DNA from: Azospirillum tabaci
GTDB lineage: Bacteria; Pseudomonadota; Alphaproteobacteria; Azospirillales; Azospirillaceae
Assembly (NCBI RefSeq): GCF_014596085.1
Contig: NZ_JACCJY010000033.1
Location: 1 to 64,000 of the forward strand
DNA length: 64,000 nucleotides
Direction of reading: 5' to 3'
In this document: one piece after another, positions 44,375 through 52,605 of the stretch
Layout of the letters: the number at the start of each line of letters is the position of its first letter
How positions within the stretch are numbered: the first letter of the stretch is position 1
The notes under the pieces: generated by a model
Databases searched by the model: none
What the model saw: the letters and a program-made list of their open reading frames with translations, nothing else
Told to the model about the DNA's origin: nothing
Made by a program: the position numbers and the translations under genes

Positions 44375-45088
44375 TCAGCGCCCCAACCCCTCCCACGCGG
44401 CGAAGGACTCCACGGGTGGCGACAGGTACAGGCTGGGCACCCAGCCGTCCGGGATCGGTACGGTCGCCGCGTGGGTCCGGCCATGGGCCAGCAGCTTCGG
44501 CAGGACGTGGGTGTGCGGACCCTCCGGGCTGCGGCCGTCGGGCGGCGGGATCGGCTGGCTGACCTCGATCCGGCCGAAGGGGCCGATGAAGACGCGGTCG
44601 GGGCTGAGCGCCGGCAGGTCGGGCGGCAAGGGGTTGCCCGGCGCCAGAAGCTCCGTCCCGACGGCCGCGCGCAGGCGGGCGATGGTGGCCGGGTCGGCGC
44701 TGCGCACGCAGACGTCGGTCTGGAAGACGCCCAGCCCGAGGTCGAACAGCCGGGCGTCGCGGTCCGCCCCGGCGATGGCCTCGTGGTCGGGACCCAACTC
44801 GGTCACGACGCGGCGCCGGTTCATCGCACCGACATGGCGGGGCAGGCAGAGGGCCACGGCGAGGCCGCCGCTGCGCGTCCGGTAGGGCACCGGGCGGATC
44901 GCCGGACCGGGGCGGAGGCGCAGCCCGCCGCGGGCGGTCCGCGCCTCCAGGTCCGGACCGTCGTCGTGCAGGGCGACGGGTTCGTCCGGGTCGCGGATGA
45001 ACTCCGCGATGGCGCCGAACGCGCCGAGGCTCCAGCCGGTGGCCGGGTCGTTCAGCGCGCCGCGCAGCAGGGAAGTGAGGTCGCTCAT
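44375..45088 (-). CDS. Conserved protein of unknown function, last gene of the cobalamin operon
   Basis: 237 residues, no signal peptide, cytosolic. Motifs: GWSLGAFGAIAEFIRDPDEP, LALCLPRHVGAMNRRRVVTELGPDHEAI, FQTDVCVRSADPATIARLR, and a C-terminal GPHTHVLPKLLAHGRTHA. Several conserved His and Asp residues hint at metal or cofactor binding, but I assign no function. Minus ATG at 45088 overlaps the BtuD stop by 1 base. It is followed by a repeat. Its place in the operon suggests a role in cobamide use. Confidence 0.65.
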   Translation of the reverse strand: MSDLTSLLRGALNDPATGWSLGAFGAIAEFIRDPDEPVALHDDGPDLEARTARGGLRLRPGPAIRPVPYRTRSGGLAVALCLPRHVGAMNRRRVVTELGPDHEAIAGADRDARLFDLGLGVFQTDVCVRSADPATIARLRAAVGTELLAPGNPLPPDLPALSPDRVFIGPFGRIEVSQPIPPPDGRSPEGPHTHVLPKLLAHGRTHAATVPIPDGWVPSLYLSPPVESFAAWEGLGR

Positions 45089-45888
45089 CAAGGCGTCTCC
45101 GGTAGGCAAGTCGGGGATGGCAGGGCGTGCCAGGGAAGCAGAAAGGGTTCGCCGCCGGCCTCGCCCCGGTGGATGGCGATGCCGTAGGCGGCGCACAGAT
45201 TCTCGTCGGTCAGCACCCGGCTGGGCGGCCCCTCGGCCAGCAGGCTGCCGTTGGCCAGCAGGATCAGCCGGTCGCAGAAGCGGGCGGCCAGGGTCAGGTC
45301 GTGCAGCACCGCCACCACGCCGCTCCCCCGGCGCGCGGCGTCGCGCAGCAGCGCCATGCAGGCCAGTTGATGACCGGGGTCGAGGGCGGCGACCGGCTCG
45401 TCGGCCAGCAGCACGGGCGCCTCGGTCGCCAGGGCGCGGGCGAGCAGGACTCGCATCCGCTCGCCCCCCGACAGGGTGCCGACGGTCCGCCCGCGCAGGT
45501 GGGCGGTGTCGGCGGTGGACAGCGCCCGTTCCACCGCCGCGCGGTCCGCCGCGGCGATCCCGCCCAGCGGACCGCGGTGGGGCAGGCGGCCCAGCATGAC
45601 CAGCGCCTCGGCGCGCAGCGGCCAATGCACCGGACCGCTCTGCGGCAGATAGGCGATGCCGCGGGCGAGCGCCCGGCGCCCGACCTGCGCTGCGGACCGC
45701 CCGTCGTAGGTGACGCGGCCCGCCGCCGGCTCGGCGAGACCGGCGAGGAGGCGCAGCAGGCTGGTCTTGCCAGCGCCGTTGGGGCCGATCAGCCCGGTGA
45801 AGGCGCCGGGCTCGATGGCCAGAGTCACGTCCGCCAGGATGGTGCGCCCGCCGGCGGTGGCGGACAGGCCGTGGGTTTCGATGCGCAT
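45088..45888 (-). CDS. btuD: Cobalamin-type ABC importer ATPase
   Basis: 266 residues. Walker A GPNGAGKTSLL, Q-loop YLPQSGPVHWPLRAEALVML, signature LSGGERMRVLLARAL, Walker B VLLADEPVAALD, and switch His VLHDLTLA. The Walker B Leu-Ala variant (LLADEP instead of LLLDEP) is normal for FecE relatives. It overlaps the permease by 1 base. Cobalamin specificity is inferred from the operon and riboswitch. Confidence 0.88.
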   Translation of the reverse strand: MRIETHGLSATAGGRTILADVTLAIEPGAFTGLIGPNGAGKTSLLRLLAGLAEPAAGRVTYDGRSAAQVGRRALARGIAYLPQSGPVHWPLRAEALVMLGRLPHRGPLGGIAAADRAAVERALSTADTAHLRGRTVGTLSGGERMRVLLARALATEAPVLLADEPVAALDPGHQLACMALLRDAARRGSGVVAVLHDLTLAARFCDRLILLANGSLLAEGPPSRVLTDENLCAAYGIAIHRGEAGGEPFLLPWHALPSPTCLPETP

Positions 45889-46907
45889 CACGCCTCCTCC
45901 CGCCGCAGCCGGGCGATCAGGGCAATCAGGAAGGGCGCCCCGATCAGGGCGGTGACCACGCCCAGCTTCAGTTCGGGCCGCGTCGGCAGCAGCCGGACCG
46001 CAATGTCGGCGGCCAGGGTCAGACATGCCCCGGCCAGCCCGGCCAGAAGCAGCAGCCGTCCGGGCCGTGCCCCGGCCAGCGGGCGCATCAGGTGCGGCGC
46101 CACCAGCCCGACGAAGCCCACGGCGCCGGTGACCGACACCGCGCTGCCCACCGCCAGCGCCGCCCCGGCGATCAGCCGGACGCGCAGCCCGGCGAGGTCG
46201 AAGCCCAGGCTGCGCGCCGCGTCCTCCCCCAAGGTCAGCGCGTCGAGCGCGCGGGCGCCGGACAGGCAGAGCGCCCAGCCCGCCAGCATCGGCGGCAGGA
46301 CGAGCCAGAGCTGGTCGGTGCCCCGGTCGGCCAGAGACCCCATCAGCCAGAACACGATCTCCAGCGCCGCGTAGGGGTTGGGGGCGAGGTTGAGGGCCAG
46401 CGCGGTCAGCGACCCGGCGAGGCTGTTGATGGCGATGCCGCCGATGACCAGCGCCGTCGTTCCGGCCCCCCGCGCCGCCATCAGGTTCAGCAGCACCGCC
46501 GCCGCCGCGGCCCCGGCCATGCCGCCGAGCGGCAGGGCCAGCGACAGCGCGGCGGACAGGCCGCTGTAGAAGACGATCACCGCCCCCAGTGCCGCGGCAC
46601 TCGACACGCCGACCAGCCCCGGCTCGGCGAGTGGGTTGCGCAGCCAGCCCTGCATCGCCGCCCCGGTCAGCCCCAGGCTGAAGCCGACCAGCAGCCCCAG
46701 CAGGGCGCGCGGCAGGCGCAATTCGGCCAGCACCAGCGCGCCCAGGGTGGGGCGCCCGGCGAGCCAGTCGGACAGGGCGGCGCCCAGGTCGAACGGCACA
46801 TAGCCAACCGCCGCCGACACCGCGCAGAGCGCCAGCGCCAGAAGGGTCAGCCCGGCGATCAGGGCGGGGTAGGGGATGCGGGACTCCCAAGTCGCGGCGG
46901 CCGTCAT
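45888..46907 (-). CDS. btuC: Cobalamin-type ABC importer permease (FecCD family)
   Basis: 339 residues, about nine helices. Seen: LPRALLGLLVGFSLGLTGAA, LRNPLAEPGLVGVSSAAALG, the AARSLGFDLAGLRVRLIAGA coupling helix, and GAVGFVGLVAPHLMRPLAG. It would form a homodimeric channel with BtuD. Minus ATG at 46907 overlaps the BtuF end by 4 bases. Confidence 0.9.
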   Translation of the reverse strand: MTAAATWESRIPYPALIAGLTLLALALCAVSAAVGYVPFDLGAALSDWLAGRPTLGALVLAELRLPRALLGLLVGFSLGLTGAAMQGWLRNPLAEPGLVGVSSAAALGAVIVFYSGLSAALSLALPLGGMAGAAAAAVLLNLMAARGAGTTALVIGGIAINSLAGSLTALALNLAPNPYAALEIVFWLMGSLADRGTDQLWLVLPPMLAGWALCLSGARALDALTLGEDAARSLGFDLAGLRVRLIAGAALAVGSAVSVTGAVGFVGLVAPHLMRPLAGARPGRLLLLAGLAGACLTLAADIAVRLLPTRPELKLGVVTALIGAPFLIALIARLRREEA

Positions 46908-47764
46908 GGCACGGCCTCCCGCGCGGCGGCCAGCCGTTCCGCGGCCTCGGCGATCTGCGGGCCGGGGCAGGTCCATAGGCGGGAGGGCAGCGACAGCGTG
47001 CGGACCTGACGCTTCATAGCTTTCAGGGCCGGGTGGTGCAGCAGGGCGCCGACCAGCGACGGCGGCGCGTCGGGTGCGGCGTCGACGATCAGCGCATCCG
47101 CGCCGCCCAGAATGATGGCCTCCAGCGGCAGGGCGCCTTGGCTGCCCAGCGGCAGGCGGTCGGCCATGTTCTCCAGCCCGGCGCGGGTCAGGAGTTCGTC
47201 GGCCAGCGACCCGGACCCGGCGACGAGGCCGTTGGGCCGCAGCACCACCGCGGTCGGGCGGGGTCCCGGCGCCGCGGGGGGCAGGGCGTCGAGGCGGGAG
47301 AGCAGGCCGTCGACCAGCGCCTCCCCCCGTTCCGGCTCGCCCACGGCGCGGGCGAGGCCGCGGATCTGCTCCGCCACCCCCGCCACGCTCTGCGGGACGT
47401 TCAGCTCCAGCAGCGGCGCGTCCAGCCGCGTCAGCAGCCCGACCGCGACGCGCGTGGTGTAGCGCCCGGCGACGATCAGGTCTGGGTTGAGCGGCAGGAT
47501 TTCCTCCGCCGTCCCGTGGTTGACCGGCACGCGCGACGCCAGCGCCGCCACGGTGGAGGCGCGGGGATCGCGTGCCAGCCACGTCACCGCGGCGAGGCGC
47601 TCCGGCCCGACGAGCCGCAACAGCAGTTCGTCGGCGCAGAGATTCAGGGAAACGATGCGCTGCGGTTTGCCGGGCGGTTTGCCGGGCGGCGCCTCCCACG
47701 CCGCCGCCGGGCCTCCCGCGATCAGCAGGAGGGCGGCGGCCAGCCCGAGACGGACGGGCCTCAC
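46904..47764 (-). CDS. btuF: Cobalamin-type periplasmic binding protein (BtuF-like)
   Basis: 286 residues. N-terminal signal (LGLAAALLLIAGGPAAAWEA), then PQRIVSLNLCADELLLRLVG and NPDLIVAGRYTT, matching class III binding proteins with the SLNLCAD motif common in BtuF-like proteins. The C-terminal helix TCPGPQIAEAAERL is typical. GTG start overlaps the BtuB stop by 4 bases. Specificity inferred from the upstream riboswitch. Confidence 0.87.
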   Translation of the reverse strand: MRPVRLGLAAALLLIAGGPAAAWEAPPGKPPGKPQRIVSLNLCADELLLRLVGPERLAAVTWLARDPRASTVAALASRVPVNHGTAEEILPLNPDLIVAGRYTTRVAVGLLTRLDAPLLELNVPQSVAGVAEQIRGLARAVGEPERGEALVDGLLSRLDALPPAAPGPRPTAVVLRPNGLVAGSGSLADELLTRAGLENMADRLPLGSQGALPLEAIILGGADALIVDAAPDAPPSLVGALLHHPALKAMKRQVRTLSLPSRLWTCPGPQIAEAAERLAAAREAVP

Positions 47765-49689
47765 AGCGACAGCCGCAGCCCGAGATACCCGGCCCGTCCC
47801 GGCGCGCCGTAGGTCCAGACCTCCTGGTACCGGCGGTCGAACAGGTTCTCCACGCGCCCGAAGAGTTCGACTCCCTCGGACAGCGCATAGGACCCGGCCA
47901 TGTTGACCAGCGTGTAGGGCGCGAGCGTCACGACCTGACGGTTGTAGAAGGGATCGTAGGCCCAGTCGCTGGACCGTCCGTTGTAGACGACGCCGAGGTT
48001 GGCGTTCGCCCGGTCCTCCAGGAAGCGGTAATTGACGTTCAGGCTGGCGAGCTGCTTGGGCCGGCGCACCAGCTCCGCGCCTGCGGAGTCCTCGCCGTCG
48101 GTCCAGGTGTAGGAGCCGCGGACGGTCAGCCAGTCCAGCGGCTCCACCGACAGGCCAAGCTCGAAGCCGCGGATGCGGGACTCGCCCGGCATGTTGACGG
48201 AGGTCCGCCCGGTGCCGGTGATCAGGTCGCGGATGCGCTGGTCGAACCATGTGCCGTCCACGGAGGCCCGCGCGCCCCAGAGCGCCTGATCGAAACCGAC
48301 GTCCCAGCCGCGCGCCCGCTCCGGCTTCAGGTTCGGGTTGCCGGCGTAGGTGGCGGTGTAGCCGTACAGCTCGAACAGGGTCGGATTCTTGACGCCGGTG
48401 CCGTAGGAGGCGCGCAGCGTCGTCCCGCTCTCCTCGACCCGATAGGCCGCCGTGGTGCGCCAAGTCGTGGCATCGCGGAACAGGTCGTTCTCGTCGTGGC
48501 GGACGCTGCCGGTCAGGGTCAGCCGGTCGAACAGGCCCAGCTTGTACTGCCCCACCAGCCCGGTGGAGCCGATGGAGCGGTCGAAGCTGGAGAAGGCGCT
48601 GCGGCTGATCGCCTTGTCCTCCTCACGCTCCACGGCGGCGGTCAGCACATGGTCGGCGGGGCCGCTGTTCAGATTCAGGTTGGTCTGGTAGTCGGCCTTG
48701 GTCTTGCGCCCGTCGTAGCGGCTGGTCACCGTCTTGGCGTCGTCGCGGTAGTCGCGCTGTTGGCGGCCATGGGTCAGGCCGACGATGTGCTCCCACTTCC
48801 CGTCGAGAAGGGCGATCCTGCCCTGGAGGCGCCCGAAAACCTGCTCTCCGGCGGTGCTGGTCCCGTCGTCGACGGCGCCGCGCCCGCCGACGAAGCCGTC
48901 GGTGTCGGCGCGGAAGCGGGTGTAGCGGCCGGTCACGGCGATCTCGCTGCGCTCGGTCGGGCGGACGGCGGCGTTTCCGGTCAGCGTGCCGTTGCGGTAG
49001 CCGTCCTTTTCCGGGTTGCCGAGCCGCGTGTCGGCGACCGACACGCCGTCGCTGGTGACGCCCTGGCCGCTGAGGAACAGGTCGTAGCGGTCGGTCCCGG
49101 TGCCGAAGGAGGCCCGCCCGGCGGCCGTGCCGAAGGACCCGCCCTCGACGGCGGCGCGGAACCGGGGGGCGCCGGCGCCGCGGCGGGTCACGATGTTGAC
49201 GACGCCGCCGACCGCGTCGGAGCCATAAAGCGCGCTTTGCGGGCCGCGCAGCACCTCGACGCGCTCGACGTCGCCGGCCAGCAGGTTGGCGAAATCGTAT
49301 TCGGAGCCGGCGGCGGGATCGTTCACCTCGATCCCGTCGATCAGGACGAGCGTCTGGTTGCCCTCCGACCCGCGGATGCGGAGCTGGGTCAGGGTGCCCA
49401 TCGGGCCGCTGCGGTTGACGGCGACGCCGGGCACCGCACGCAGCGCGTCGGACAGCAGCTGGGTCTGGCGCTGCTCCAATTCCTGATGGGTGATGACGGT
49501 CAGGGCGCTGCCGGTTTCCTCGGCGGCGGTGGGGACGCGGTTGGCGGTCACCGAGACCGGCGGAAGCGTCGGGACGGTGGTGGAATCGGCGAAGGCCGAT
49601 CTGGGGAAGGCCGATAGGGGAAGCGCAAGGCTTCCCAGAAGGGCGGCGAAGGACGCCGTCCGGTGAAGACGGTGAACGCGGACACGCAT
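47761..49689 (-). CDS. btuB: TonB-dependent vitamin B12 receptor
   Basis: 642 residues with signal peptide (to about residue 35). The plug domain has LPPVSVTANRVPT (TonB box region), LSDALRAVPGVAVNRSGP, LRIRGSEGNQTLVLIDGIEV, and GPQSALYGSDAVGGVVNIVT. The barrel ends in AGYLGLRLSL. The LYGSDAVGG/GIEVNDP pattern is BtuB-like. It is the first gene of the operon, and a cobalamin riboswitch occupies its leader. Confidence 0.93.
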   Translation of the reverse strand: MRVRVHRLHRTASFAALLGSLALPLSAFPRSAFADSTTVPTLPPVSVTANRVPTAAEETGSALTVITHQELEQRQTQLLSDALRAVPGVAVNRSGPMGTLTQLRIRGSEGNQTLVLIDGIEVNDPAAGSEYDFANLLAGDVERVEVLRGPQSALYGSDAVGGVVNIVTRRGAGAPRFRAAVEGGSFGTAAGRASFGTGTDRYDLFLSGQGVTSDGVSVADTRLGNPEKDGYRNGTLTGNAAVRPTERSEIAVTGRYTRFRADTDGFVGGRGAVDDGTSTAGEQVFGRLQGRIALLDGKWEHIVGLTHGRQQRDYRDDAKTVTSRYDGRKTKADYQTNLNLNSGPADHVLTAAVEREEDKAISRSAFSSFDRSIGSTGLVGQYKLGLFDRLTLTGSVRHDENDLFRDATTWRTTAAYRVEESGTTLRASYGTGVKNPTLFELYGYTATYAGNPNLKPERARGWDVGFDQALWGARASVDGTWFDQRIRDLITGTGRTSVNMPGESRIRGFELGLSVEPLDWLTVRGSYTWTDGEDSAGAELVRRPKQLASLNVNYRFLEDRANANLGVVYNGRSSDWAYDPFYNRQVVTLAPYTLVNMAGSYALSEGVELFGRVENLFDRRYQEVWTYGAPGRAGYLGLRLSL

Positions 49690-49814
49690 TGAGACCTCGG
49701 GCGGGACGCCGGTGGCACGTCACCGCGAACGAAGTCCCACCGGACGCTCCGCGAACGGACTCCCGGTTCGACGACCTTCGGTGCACCCCGCCCGAACGTG
49801 TTCGCGTGTGACCA

Positions 49815-50010
49815 CGACTGACGGCAGGTCTCCTGGCTCGCGGGTTATCGTCGGCCCATCGCCTTCCCAGGATCGCGATCCCAGTGGCATTCCGATGGAC
49901 GACTCGCCGCTTACAGTTGCGGGGGCAGCCCCGGCGTTGGACCCTCGCGCGGCGTTTGGCCGCGGGTTCCGCACCGTGTTCCCATTTTCAGCCCTTTCGG
50001 GCAACCGTCG
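49815..50010 (-). promoter_or_regulatory. Cobalamin riboswitch upstream of btuB
   Basis: Read on the minus strand: GGTTGCC 5' edge (about 50000-50006), GGGAAC-ac-GGTGCGGAA (49967-49983), CTGCCCCCGCAACTGTAA core (49911-49928), and the B12 box AGCCAGGAGACCTGCC (49823-49838). All conserved elements are in correct order and spacing. About 130 bases to the btuB start hold the expression platform. Confidence 0.95.
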
Positions 50011-50134
50011 GGTGCGAAGCTACGCGGGCGGAACGGCTCCGGTCAAGCCGCATTCGGCCGTCACGCCGATCACGGTTCGCAAAGGCCGTTCCCCCCTCTT
50101 GTCGCCGGGCCGGGGCCTGACTACATCACCGTTG

Positions 50135-50226
50135 AGGTCCGGGCCCCTCTGGCAGCGTCGCCCGGCGCTGTGATGTCGGACTTCCCATAGAGCCGTCGCC
50201 TTGGCGCGGCCTTGCGGAAGCTGGCC
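50135..50226 (+). promoter_or_regulatory. Structured RNA element, copy A, in the terC leader
   Basis: Outer stem AGGTCCG (50135-50141) with CGGACTT (50177-50183). Inside are the loop strands GGCCCCTCTGG (50142-50152) and TGATGT (50171-50176), and an inner stem CAGCG/CGCTG (50153-50157, 50166-50170). A second hairpin GGCC/GGCC (50208-50211, 50223-50226) has a TTGCGGAAGCT loop. The loops match copy B exactly or nearly, while the stems differ. Metal or pH sensing is only inferred from terC. Confidence 0.6.
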
Positions 50227-50344
50227 CTATCCCTCCCCCTGGGTCGCGCTCCCCACAAGGTCCACCGCCGGACGACGGCACCCGACGGGCCTTTGGGAGA
50301 CATCGACATGGACCGCACCGAACCAACATCCTGACCGACCGCCA

Positions 50345-50417
50345 CGTCTCCACAGCGAACGATGGAGACGGGTGTCCTGACGCGCTGCGGCCAAGCCGCT
50401 GCGCGCGTCTTCTCATT
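50345..50417 (+). terminator. Hairpin pair with terminator-like character between the two RNA copies
   Basis: Hairpin CGTCTCCA/TGGAGACG (50345-50352 with 50363-50370). Then GACGCGC-t-GCGGC with GCCGC...GCGCGTC (50379-50409), followed by TTCTCATT. It could terminate a short transcript from the first copy. Confidence 0.45.
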
Positions 50418-50442
50418 GGCCGCAGACCCGCGGCCGCGATTC

Positions 50443-50539
50443 CAGTCCGGGCCCCTCTGGCCGATGCGTCCCGCCGTGGCGCATCGGTGATGTCGGACTG
50501 CTCATGTGACGATCGAAGTCTCCGCTTGCGGGAGCGGAG
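50443..50539 (+). promoter_or_regulatory. Structured RNA element, copy B, immediately before terC
   Basis: Outer stem CAGTCCG (50443-50449) with CGGACTG (50494-50500), perfect. Loop strands GGCCCCTCTGG (50450-50460) and TGATGT (50488-50493) equal those of copy A. Inner stem CCGATGCG/CGCATCGG (50461-50468, 50480-50487). Second hairpin CTCCGC/GCGGAG (50520-50525, 50534-50539) with TTGCGGGA loop. It ends 10 bases before the AAGGGA ribosome site of terC. Confidence 0.65.
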
Positions 50540-50562
50540 TGCATGAAGCAAGGGACAGTTCC

Positions 50563-51609
50563 ATGGACCAGATCGTTTTAATGTGGGCCGGCTTTGCCGT
50601 CTTCATTGGCGTGCTTTTGGCCTTTGATCTTGGCGTATTTTCCAAGAAATCCCATGTGATTTCCGGCCGCGAGGCGCTGATGCGCTGCGCGGCCTATTCC
50701 ACGCTGGCGATGATTTTCGCGGCCGGCGTCTTTCATTTTCAGGGCTCCGAGAAGGGATTGGAATTCCTGACCGGTTACCTGATCGAGTACAGCCTGAGCG
50801 TCGACAACATCTTCGTGATCGCGCTGATCTTCACGCATTTCGCGGTGCCGCCGCAATACCAGCACCGGGTGCTGTTCTGGGGCATCCTGGGCGCGCTGGT
50901 GATGCGCGGCGTGCTGATCGTGGCGGGCACCGCGCTGATCCAGGAATTCCACTGGATCATCTACATCTTCGGCGCCTTCCTGATCTTCAGCGGCATCAAG
51001 ATGCTGATGTCGGTGGACGACGAGCCGGACATGGAGAACAACCGGATCGTCAAGTTCGTCCGCTCCCGCTTCCGCATGACCGAAGGCTACGAGGGGCAGA
51101 AGTTCTTCGTGATGCGCGACGGCGTGCGGATGATGACGCCGCTGTTCCTCGTGCTGATCCTGATCGAGTTCACCGATCTGGTCTTCGCCGTCGACTCCAT
51201 CCCGGCGGTCTTCTCGGTGACCACCGACCCGTTCATCGTCTGGACCTCCAACGTCTTCGCGATCCTCGGCCTGCGCGCCCTGTACTTCGCGCTGGCTTCG
51301 ATCATCCACCGCTTCCATTACCTGAAGTACGGCCTGTCGCTGGTTCTGGTGGTGGTCGGCGCCAAGATGCTGATGGTGGACATCTACAAGATGCCGACGG
51401 CGCTGGCGCTGGGCATCACGGCTTTCCTGGTCGGCGGCTCCATCGTCTTCTCGATGCTGAAGACCCGCGCCGAATCGGCGCCGGGTGCCGCGGACGGCGA
51501 GGCCCGCCGCTGGTGGGTGCCCGGCAGCCCGGCGAAGGGTGCCGGCGGTTCCACCCCGGTTTCCTCCAGCGAGGCGGCGGCGGTGTCCTCGGACGGCAAG
51601 GGCCAGTAA
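50563..51609 (+). CDS. TerC/Alx family integral membrane protein
   Basis: 348 residues, about eight to nine helices. Seen: EYSLSVDNIFVIALIF and FTDLVFAVDSIPAVFSVT, the duplicated acidic TerC motifs. The C-terminal 40 or so residues are polar, probably cytosolic. Relatives (Alx, YkoY) export manganese or help metal homeostasis under alkaline or metal stress. AAGGGA precedes ATG 50563; an in-frame ATG-like start at 50506 would fall inside the RNA element. Its long structured leader, with two copies of an RNA element, suggests RNA-level control. Confidence 0.92.
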   Translation: MDQIVLMWAGFAVFIGVLLAFDLGVFSKKSHVISGREALMRCAAYSTLAMIFAAGVFHFQGSEKGLEFLTGYLIEYSLSVDNIFVIALIFTHFAVPPQYQHRVLFWGILGALVMRGVLIVAGTALIQEFHWIIYIFGAFLIFSGIKMLMSVDDEPDMENNRIVKFVRSRFRMTEGYEGQKFFVMRDGVRMMTPLFLVLILIEFTDLVFAVDSIPAVFSVTTDPFIVWTSNVFAILGLRALYFALASIIHRFHYLKYGLSLVLVVVGAKMLMVDIYKMPTALALGITAFLVGGSIVFSMLKTRAESAPGAADGEARRWWVPGSPAKGAGGSTPVSSSEAAAVSSDGKGQ

Positions 51610-51639
51610 GACGCCCGCTCCAGGGGCGGAAAGGAAAAG

Positions 51640-51674
51640 GCGGGGCGTCCGGTCCGGTGGATCGGGCGCCCCGC
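51640..51674 (+). terminator. Possible 3' hairpin of terC
   Basis: GCGGGGCG (51640-51647) pairs with CGCCCCGC (51667-51674), without a T-tract. Weak candidate. Confidence 0.35.
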
Positions 51675-51807
51675 GCGTATCCGGGCAACCGCATTCGTAA
51701 AAGTAGCAATACCGGTTTCGTGGCGACGATGATGTGGGTGTGCGAGGCGGATGGCGCCTCGCTTGGTGGTTGCCGCCATTCCTTTCCAGCCCAAGAAAGA
51801 GACGTCC

Positions 51808-52587
51808 ATGTTTACCGGAACGCAATTTGCCGGCACGCGACCGGCCTCCATCGCCCTGTCCGCTCTCCCCATTCCGTCGGGACCCCTCTCCGGCTTGCTT
51901 CAGGCCGCCCGCGACGAACTCGTCGGTCTGGCGGCCGACCGGGGCGTCGCGCTCTCCGTTGTGTTCGACATGCAGGCCCTGGTGCGCGTCAACGAGGCCG
52001 CGGTGGCGGCGGGCTCCTGGGAGCCGATGCTTCCGGCGGCCCATCCGGCTTGCCGCTCCCTGACTCCGGCGAACGCCTTCTGGATCTGCGGGACGGCCGC
52101 CTCCGGTGACGTGGTCACCGCCCAGGCCGGGCTGCTCTACGATTGCACCGCGCAATCCATCGGCGACCGCTTCACCGCCATGACGGTGTTCTACGACGAA
52201 CCTGCTTTGCAGGCGCCGGACGGCGAATGGTGCCGTTGCACGTCCGACACCGCCAACAGCACGCGCGGGCAGGTGGTGTGGACGAACGCGGGATGGACGC
52301 GCCCCGACTTCCAGGGCCGCGGGCTGTTCCCGATTTGCCAGCGGGTGAACAAGCTGGCGGCGTGGCTGCTGTGGTCGCCAACCTGGTTCATCTCGGTCGT
52401 CGATCCGGACATCGTCCCGGTCTGGGCGGAGCGGAAAATGGGGCCGCGCCACATCGACGACGTGCCGGCCATCACCTACAACCAAGTCGGCCTGAAGACG
52501 CTGCCGATGCACCTCGTGCGCTTCAGCCGCGCGCAGTTCCTGGGTGATCTGGCGCAGATCGCCGCGGACCTCGCCCAGGCGGCGTGA
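51808..52587 (+). CDS. Hypothetical protein with possible acetyltransferase-like fold
   Basis: 259 residues, cytosolic. WTNAGWTRPDFQGRGLFPIC and WFISVVDPDIVPVWAERKMG resemble the acetyl-CoA-binding region of GNAT proteins, but the rest is not recognisable. Cys-rich section (WCRCTSDTANS) is of unknown meaning. ATG 51808 follows AAAGAGA. It is alone between the terC 3' region and the convergent unknown gene. Confidence 0.55.
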   Translation: MFTGTQFAGTRPASIALSALPIPSGPLSGLLQAARDELVGLAADRGVALSVVFDMQALVRVNEAAVAAGSWEPMLPAAHPACRSLTPANAFWICGTAASGDVVTAQAGLLYDCTAQSIGDRFTAMTVFYDEPALQAPDGEWCRCTSDTANSTRGQVVWTNAGWTRPDFQGRGLFPICQRVNKLAAWLLWSPTWFISVVDPDIVPVWAERKMGPRHIDDVPAITYNQVGLKTLPMHLVRFSRAQFLGDLAQIAADLAQAA

Positions 52588-52605
52588 ACAACAGACCCGT
52601 CCGAC

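Noticed and set aside
50135..50562. yybP-ykoY manganese riboswitch in the terC leader
   Set aside because: The diagnostic GGGGAGTA loop and its partner are not present; the repeated motif is different.
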